From UBA9715 sp003452695 (GTDB taxonomy: Bacteria; Actinomycetota; Coriobacteriia; Coriobacteriales; Eggerthellaceae), in contig CAMOTA010000010.1 in the NCBI GenBank assembly GCA_946625225.1, forward strand, positions 1 to 43,650: 43,650 bases of DNA, written 5' to 3'. This document shows, piece after piece, positions 39,714 through 43,650 of this stretch (positions within the stretch are counted from its first letter, which is position 1; every line of letters begins with the position of its first letter). The translations under genes and the position numbers were made by a program. Under the pieces are notes generated by a model, which worked only from the letters and a program-made list of their open reading frames with translations, searched no databases and had not been told where the DNA came from.

Positions 39714-40544
39714 CTATTCAGTTCGAACGGGTTCTTGGGGCGTTTCTTGTTCGCTTTGCTTCAGGTCGGTAAGGTCGTTGCGGGTGAAGGGCGCCACGGC
39801 GCGCAGGGCGGCGTCGCGGGCCTCGCGCGCATGGGTCACGTCCTTCAGCACGAAGCGCATCTTGGCCCAGGTGCCGTATTCGCCGATTTCGGTGAGCAGG
39901 ATCCACGGGTCCTTTTCCAGCGGCGCCACTTGTTCCACGGCCTCTTTTGCCAGGCGTTCCATCTCGGCGATCGTCGCATCCAGGTCGCGTCCGTCGTTAA
40001 TGAAGGACAAGCGCGTGGCAACCAGATAGCTGGGTTCGATTTTCTGCACTTCCGTAGAGCTGATCAGCGCATTGGGTATGATGTGCACGTTGTTGTCGAA
40101 ATCCTTCACCACCGTCTGGCGCCACGACACGTCCTGCACGATGCCATCGGCGTTGCCCGCGATGATGTGGTCGCCCGGATGGACTATGCGCATCAGCGTT
40201 ACCTGCAAGCCGCCGATGAAGTTCTTTATGGTGTCCTGCAGGCCCAGCGACAACGCGATGCCGCCAACTCCCAGGGCGGCCAGGATGCCGTTCACGTCCA
40301 CGTTGAAGCAGTTGGAAAGCGTAATCGATACGCCGATGGTCCATATGATGATGCGCGCGATGTTTATGATGATGCTGCTGGAGGGCACCGGCGCCCCGTC
40401 CACGCGCATGATGCGCCTGATAATCTTTATCACCGCATACGAGACGATGGCGGTCGCGCCCAGAATGAGCACGGCCATGATCACCGACCTGAACAGGCCG
40501 TTGGTCAGGATGTCGTTCATCCAGTCTGGCAATCCCTCGTTCAT
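39714..40544 (-). CDS. mscS: MscS-family mechanosensitive channel
   Basis: 276 residues, close to E. coli MscS (286). Membrane segments lie at about 17-42, 57-78 and 85-115; the pore helix has the Gly/Ala-rich pattern GILAALGVGGIALSLGLQDTIKNFIGG. The beta domain follows (MRIVHPGDHI, then VSWRQTVVKDFDNNVHIIPN), then an alpha-beta domain. It releases solutes on osmotic downshock. Last gene of a minus-strand operon, 18 bp after the 85-residue gene; GAGGA lies upstream of the ATG. Confidence 0.9.
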   Translation of the reverse strand: MNEGLPDWMNDILTNGLFRSVIMAVLILGATAIVSYAVIKIIRRIMRVDGAPVPSSSIIINIARIIIWTIGVSITLSNCFNVDVNGILAALGVGGIALSLGLQDTIKNFIGGLQVTLMRIVHPGDHIIAGNADGIVQDVSWRQTVVKDFDNNVHIIPNALISSTEVQKIEPSYLVATRLSFINDGRDLDATIAEMERLAKEAVEQVAPLEKDPWILLTEIGEYGTWAKMRFVLKDVTHAREARDAALRAVAPFTRNDLTDLKQSEQETPQEPVRTE

Positions 40545-40562
40545 TCGAAAATCCGTCCTCGC

Positions 40563-40820
40563 CTATTCCACCGTGCCGTACACCTGGCCCCACGCGTGGC
40601 CCCCTATGGCCGAGTTCAGCTGGTCGCACAGGCGCACGCGCGTATAGTCGCCCGGCGGCAGCAGCGCCACCACTTCCAGCAGGTCGGCGGGAAGGTCGCC
40701 GGATTCCGCGGCTATCACCACATCTAGCCGCCGCACGGTGTGGTCGCGCGGCATTCCCTCGAACAGGTCGTCCACGATGGCCTGAAGGGCTCCGAAATCG
40801 GGGCTGGGCTGTACCGACAT
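40563..40820 (-). CDS. Small protein of unknown function
   Basis: 85 residues, AAAGGAG 7 bases before ATG 40820, so it is surely translated. It is acidic and soluble, with no cysteine pair or membrane segment; FGALQAIVDDLFEGMPRD and LPPGDYTRVRLCDQLNSAIG are the readable parts. I recognise no family. It sits between the methyltransferase-like gene (43 bp) and mscS (18 bp) in one operon. Confidence 0.7.
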   Translation of the reverse strand: MSVQPSPDFGALQAIVDDLFEGMPRDHTVRRLDVVIAAESGDLPADLLEVVALLPPGDYTRVRLCDQLNSAIGGHAWGQVYGTVE

Positions 40821-40863
40821 GGGCGTGCTCCTTTCCGGTGCGGCGTTTGCGGGGTGCCCGGCG

Positions 40864-41907
40864 CTATGCGCGGCGAACGTCCAGGCCCTGCATGGTGGCT
40901 GCCAAGGCGCCGGTGCATGCCGGCGTGGCCGCTCCCGTGGCGCGCATGAACTGCACGCCGCAGCTGTACAGCTTCACGGCGGCCGGCTCCATCGTGTCGG
41001 GCGTGTAGTCGGGCAGGTCTTCCAGGGGCGTCAGCCCGCGCAGCCGGTCGTTTCCGACCTGCTCCTTCACCCGCAGCTGGGCCAGAAGCGGCAGGGCAGT
41101 GCGCTCGGCCGCTTGCTGGGCATAGCGCACTGCGCAATCGATGGGATCGGCAGTCTCGAAGCCGACGACCGATGCCCCCATGTCGGCCATAACGTCCACC
41201 GCCTCGGGCCAGAGGGCGGCATCCATCGCGATTCGCCGGGCGGCTGGCACGGGCACGGGTTGCTGGGTTGCAATCGTCTCGTAGCCCTCGTCGAACGGAA
41301 GCACGCCGCCCAGGTTGTCGTTTTGGGAAACGGCTGCGCTGGGTGGCTTCACAATCGTTTCCTCCGGAAGCGCTCCGCCCCCTTCGCCGATGGTGACCGA
41401 AGCGAATACGGGCTTCCCGCTGATTTGCATAACGCCCATCAAAGCGCACTTCAAATCGGCCAGGTTGGTGAAGCCGTTCAGGAAGAACGCATCGAATTCT
41501 GCGTCTGCGCAAGCGCGGGCGGCGTCCGCGTATTGGGCGCGGTTCTCGTTCAGCGACGCTTTCGAAGCCGCGTCCAGCGGAAGGCCGCACGGGCCGATTT
41601 CCACCAGCAGATGCTGCGGCTTCAGGTCGTTTGCAAGTTCGATTGCCGCGGCGGCAAGCGCCGAGGCGTCGCCGTCCATGCGCACATGCGCCAGCCGTGC
41701 GCGCGTGATGTCTTCGGTCGTCGCAACCAGGCATTGCGCCCCCGCCACCAGTTCCAGCTTCAGGGCATCGGCCACGATGTCCGGTTCCATCAGGTTCAGG
41801 TACTGCCGGTCGCGGGCGACGTCGACTCCCTGCCGTGCCAGCATCGCGTCGATAGGGGCCGACAAGACGAGCAGGTCTTTGTGAAAGCGCATCTGAATAT
41901 CGGGCAT
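40864..41907 (-). CDS. Homocysteine S-methyltransferase-like protein, zinc site degenerate
   Basis: 347 residues from ATG 41907 (GGAAGGATGG upstream). The N-terminal two thirds match the barrel of homocysteine/betaine methyltransferases (MetH first domain): residues around LVEIGPCGLP, FDAFFLNGFTNLADLKCAL and KPVFASVTIGEGG follow the family order. In active enzymes three cysteines bind zinc (one in a GxNC motif, two in GGCCG). Here the first site reads VVGFETAD, and the last only PACTGAL, so the zinc triad is not there. It may act on a different substrate, or with a corrinoid partner, or have lost activity. First gene of the operon with the 85-residue protein and MscS. Confidence 0.6.
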   Translation of the reverse strand: MPDIQMRFHKDLLVLSAPIDAMLARQGVDVARDRQYLNLMEPDIVADALKLELVAGAQCLVATTEDITRARLAHVRMDGDASALAAAAIELANDLKPQHLLVEIGPCGLPLDAASKASLNENRAQYADAARACADAEFDAFFLNGFTNLADLKCALMGVMQISGKPVFASVTIGEGGGALPEETIVKPPSAAVSQNDNLGGVLPFDEGYETIATQQPVPVPAARRIAMDAALWPEAVDVMADMGASVVGFETADPIDCAVRYAQQAAERTALPLLAQLRVKEQVGNDRLRGLTPLEDLPDYTPDTMEPAAVKLYSCGVQFMRATGAATPACTGALAATMQGLDVRRA

Positions 41908-42170
41908 GTGCCATCCTTCCACCCAGTTTCGTCACATCATACCGCAATGCTCGGCGCATGCGCCTGCGCCTATGGTTTGCGCGTCGATTGCTGGCGATAT
42001 AGCACTTTTCAACAATGGGGGTTACCGAAAGGTTACAGATTCACAATTTGTCCACTGCCATTGCGCAAATACAGCGAATCCACGCCATATCGATTTCAAA
42101 GCTGTTTTTTATACTGTGTACAGCACACGGGAGGTTCCCCTCCTTCCGAGTGTGACTGCTTCGAGCAGTA

Positions 42171-42188
42171 GCGGTGCCAAGACACCGC
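42171..42188. repeat. REP-like hairpin related to 39675-39711
   Basis: GCGGTG-CCAAGA-CACCGC, 6-bp stem; with flanks TA before and ATCATCCC after it resembles the inner part of the 39675-39711 palindrome. Confidence 0.45.
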
Positions 42189-42204
42189 ATCATCCCCTCC
42201 TTAT

Positions 42205-42234
42205 GGCGAGGCCCGCAATCGAGCGGGCCTCGCC
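42205..42234. terminator. Strong 12-bp hairpin
   Basis: GGCGAGGCCCGC-AATCGA-GCGGGCCTCGCC, perfect stem, followed by AGTTT. No gene ends just upstream on the plus strand; on the minus strand it is followed by ATAAGG. It may terminate an untranslated or lost unit. Confidence 0.55.
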
Positions 42235-42255
42235 AGTTTCATGATGGAACAGAGA

Positions 42256-42286
42256 GCCTTTTGCCGCCGGCCCGGCGGCGAAAGGC
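42256..42286. terminator. 15-bp hairpin with T/A-rich ends
   Basis: GCCTTTTGCCGCCGG and CCGGCGGCGAAAGGC pair with one G-T/A-C irregularity around a single C. Second strong hairpin upstream of the HelD-like gene. Confidence 0.5.
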
Positions 42287-42405
42287 TACGCAGGGGCGGG
42301 CGTTGCTTCATGAAGCCCTCATCTGTGATTCCTCGAGTTTCATCGCGGTCTGCTAGAATGGTTCGACGTTTTTTCGGGAAGGCGGGCACGATGCGGGAGG
42401 AATCC

Positions 42406-43650
42406 ATGGATCCGGTTTTCGACGAGGAGCAGCGCCACTTAAGCGATACCTACGCCAAACTCGAGCGCATCGAACGAGAGCTGCGCGCGCAGCTGGATGC
42501 CGACCTGGCCGAGGCGCTTGCAGACAAAGACGACATGTTCGACGACCTGGTGCTGAACCAGGATGCCGATATCCAGCTGGAAACCTTGGCCGAGCTGGAA
42601 GCCATGAACCGCATCATCGAAGGCTACAACATATCGGCAGACATAAACACCGAGAAGCTGCGGCGCGCCCAACTGCTGTTGCGCAGCCCGTATTTCGCCA
42701 AAGTGCGCCTGCAGTTTCCCAATGCCGAAGCGCCCAAGGACATCTACATCGGCGCGGGCGGCATGACCGACGAGAAGCGTCGGCATTTCATCGTGGACTG
42801 GCGCAGCCCCGTTGCCGAGGTGTATTACAACCAGGCGAACGGCCCGACCAGCTATCGGGCGAACGGACGCACGATTCAGGTGGATTTGCAGCTGCGGCGC
42901 CAGTTCGACCTGTCGCGCGACAAGCTGCACGCCTATTTCGACACCACCGTGGCCATCGAGGACCCCCTGTTGCTGGCATCGCTTTCCAAGCGGCGCACGG
43001 CCCAGCTAACCGCTATCACGACCACCATTCAAAAGGAACAGAACACGGTCATCCGCCACGACGACGTTCCCGCGCTGCTCGTGCACGGCATAGCCGGGTC
43101 GGGCAAGACGTCGGTGCTGCTGCAGCGCATCGCCTACCTGTTCTACACCGAGCGCGATTCGCTGCGCCCCGACGACGTGTACCTGATAACGCCCAACGCC
43201 GTGTTCGGGCGTTATATCGACAACGTGCTGCCCGACATGGGCGAATCCAATCCGCACATCCTTACCTGGGATGCGCTTATGAACGACCTGGGGCTGGCGG
43301 GGCGCGGAACGGCCAAGGACGCCGACACGGCAATGCTGCGCGCCATAGACGCGCGCATCGGCGCCTTCCAGCTGGATCAGGCGGATTTCTGCGACCTGCG
43401 CGTGGACAACGAACGCGTTATAGCGGCCCACCAGGCGCGCGCCTCGCTGGAAAAGTTCGCGCATCTGCCCCTGGGCGTGCACCGCTGCACCTTGGCCATC
43501 GAGGATCTGAAGGAAAAGCTGGAGCAGCGCATTGCGCGTTTGGCGAAAGACGAGGACACGCACGACGCGATGATGGACCTTTCGAATTCCGAGCAGATAG
43601 CGATTTTCGGCCAGCAGCTTGCTCCCTTGGACGATGCCGAAATGGCGGCG
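42406..43650 (+). CDS. HelD/UvrD-like ATPase, 3' end beyond the window
   Basis: 415 residues visible. ATG 42406 is chosen over ATG 42391 because GGGAGGAA (42395-42402) sits 4 bases before it. A long N-terminal helical hairpin (about 5-75) is followed by a small domain with VDWRSPVAEVYYNQ, typical of HelD, and a superfamily-1 ATPase domain with Walker A GIAGSGKT (228-235). HelD enters RNA polymerase channels with its N-terminal arm and releases stalled polymerase from DNA. The remaining motifs lie outside. A UvrD/Rep helicase is the alternative, but the N-terminal coiled coil favours HelD. Confidence 0.85.
   Translation, partial: MDPVFDEEQRHLSDTYAKLERIERELRAQLDADLAEALADKDDMFDDLVLNQDADIQLETLAELEAMNRIIEGYNISADINTEKLRRAQLLLRSPYFAKVRLQFPNAEAPKDIYIGAGGMTDEKRRHFIVDWRSPVAEVYYNQANGPTSYRANGRTIQVDLQLRRQFDLSRDKLHAYFDTTVAIEDPLLLASLSKRRTAQLTAITTTIQKEQNTVIRHDDVPALLVHGIAGSGKTSVLLQRIAYLFYTERDSLRPDDVYLITPNAVFGRYIDNVLPDMGESNPHILTWDALMNDLGLAGRGTAKDADTAMLRAIDARIGAFQLDQADFCDLRVDNERVIAAHQARASLEKFAHLPLGVHRCTLAIEDLKEKLEQRIARLAKDEDTHDAMMDLSNSEQIAIFGQQLAPLDDAEMAA

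Larger units (their letters stand above)
41908..42405. other. Intergenic region between divergent operons
   Basis: 498 bp. It contains GGAGG-TTCC-CCTCC (about 42131-42144), the REP-like hairpin at 42171, two strong hairpins (42205-42234, 42256-42286), and TAGAAT at 42354-42359, a possible -10 for the HelD-like gene with no clear -35. No gene recognised. Confidence 0.45.

Overview
The window looks like a chromosome segment of a high-GC Gram-positive anaerobe, most likely class Coriobacteriia and probably family Eggerthellaceae. The pointers are a 12-TM transporter-like protein fused to a LuxR helix-turn-helix, very large BspA-type leucine-rich surface proteins with lysine-rich tails, an MEP-pathway ispE, an actinobacterial HelD-type ATPase, and mostly high-GC coding sequence. 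This assignment is inference from gene style; no marker gene was compared.

Layout. (1) 165-9178: a compact, visibly less GC-rich cluster. One C39-peptidase-like lipoprotein is divergent from a tight operon coding for a membrane FHA protein, a PP2C phosphatase, a membrane-anchored extracytoplasmic protein, an SGNH-hydrolase/von Willebrand A fusion, a transmembrane Ser/Thr kinase and a second C39-like lipoprotein. It reads as a self-contained transmembrane phosphorylation circuit facing the cell wall, with the same kinds of parts as the threonine-phosphorylation pathway of type VI secretion but no secretion genes in view. (2) 9426-11672: an S24/LexA-like repressor, then about 800 bp without a convincing gene holding four 24-bp palindromes 103-105 bp apart, then a RelB-like/PIN toxin-antitoxin pair. 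(3) 11809-18017: a cysteine-rich CCG-type protein and the first giant BspA-like protein. (4) 18030-20040: tRNA-Arg and tRNA-Ser on the minus strand. Downstream of each lies a second copy of its own 3' end, broken in the T-loop and joined to a roughly 110-bp structured element whose stems covary between the two copies. A D-amino-acid transaminase gene lies between the two loci. (5) 20102-24924: tadA, ispE, a small membrane protein, a phenylacetate-CoA ligase and the MFS-LuxR regulator. (6) 25174-32656: two paralogous BspA-like proteins in tandem. (7) 32683-35412: a decay zone with a truncated ISL3-type transposase, a tRNA-Ala 3' remnant, a broken acyl-CoA synthetase and a fragment of a BspA gene tail. 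(8) 35348-43650: an alpha/beta hydrolase, a REC-GGDEF-EAL-TM-sensor-TM-GGDEF protein, a minus-strand operon (homocysteine-methyltransferase-like protein, 85-residue protein, MscS channel), and the start of a HelD/UvrD-like ATPase cut by the window edge.

Most noteworthy: the FHA/PP2C/kinase/SGNH-vWA/C39 cluster, with matching T-x-x-D motifs in the kinase and the FHA protein; the helically phased palindrome array beside the repressor; and the two T-loop-junction tRNA elements. The rest is housekeeping, surface proteins and decay.
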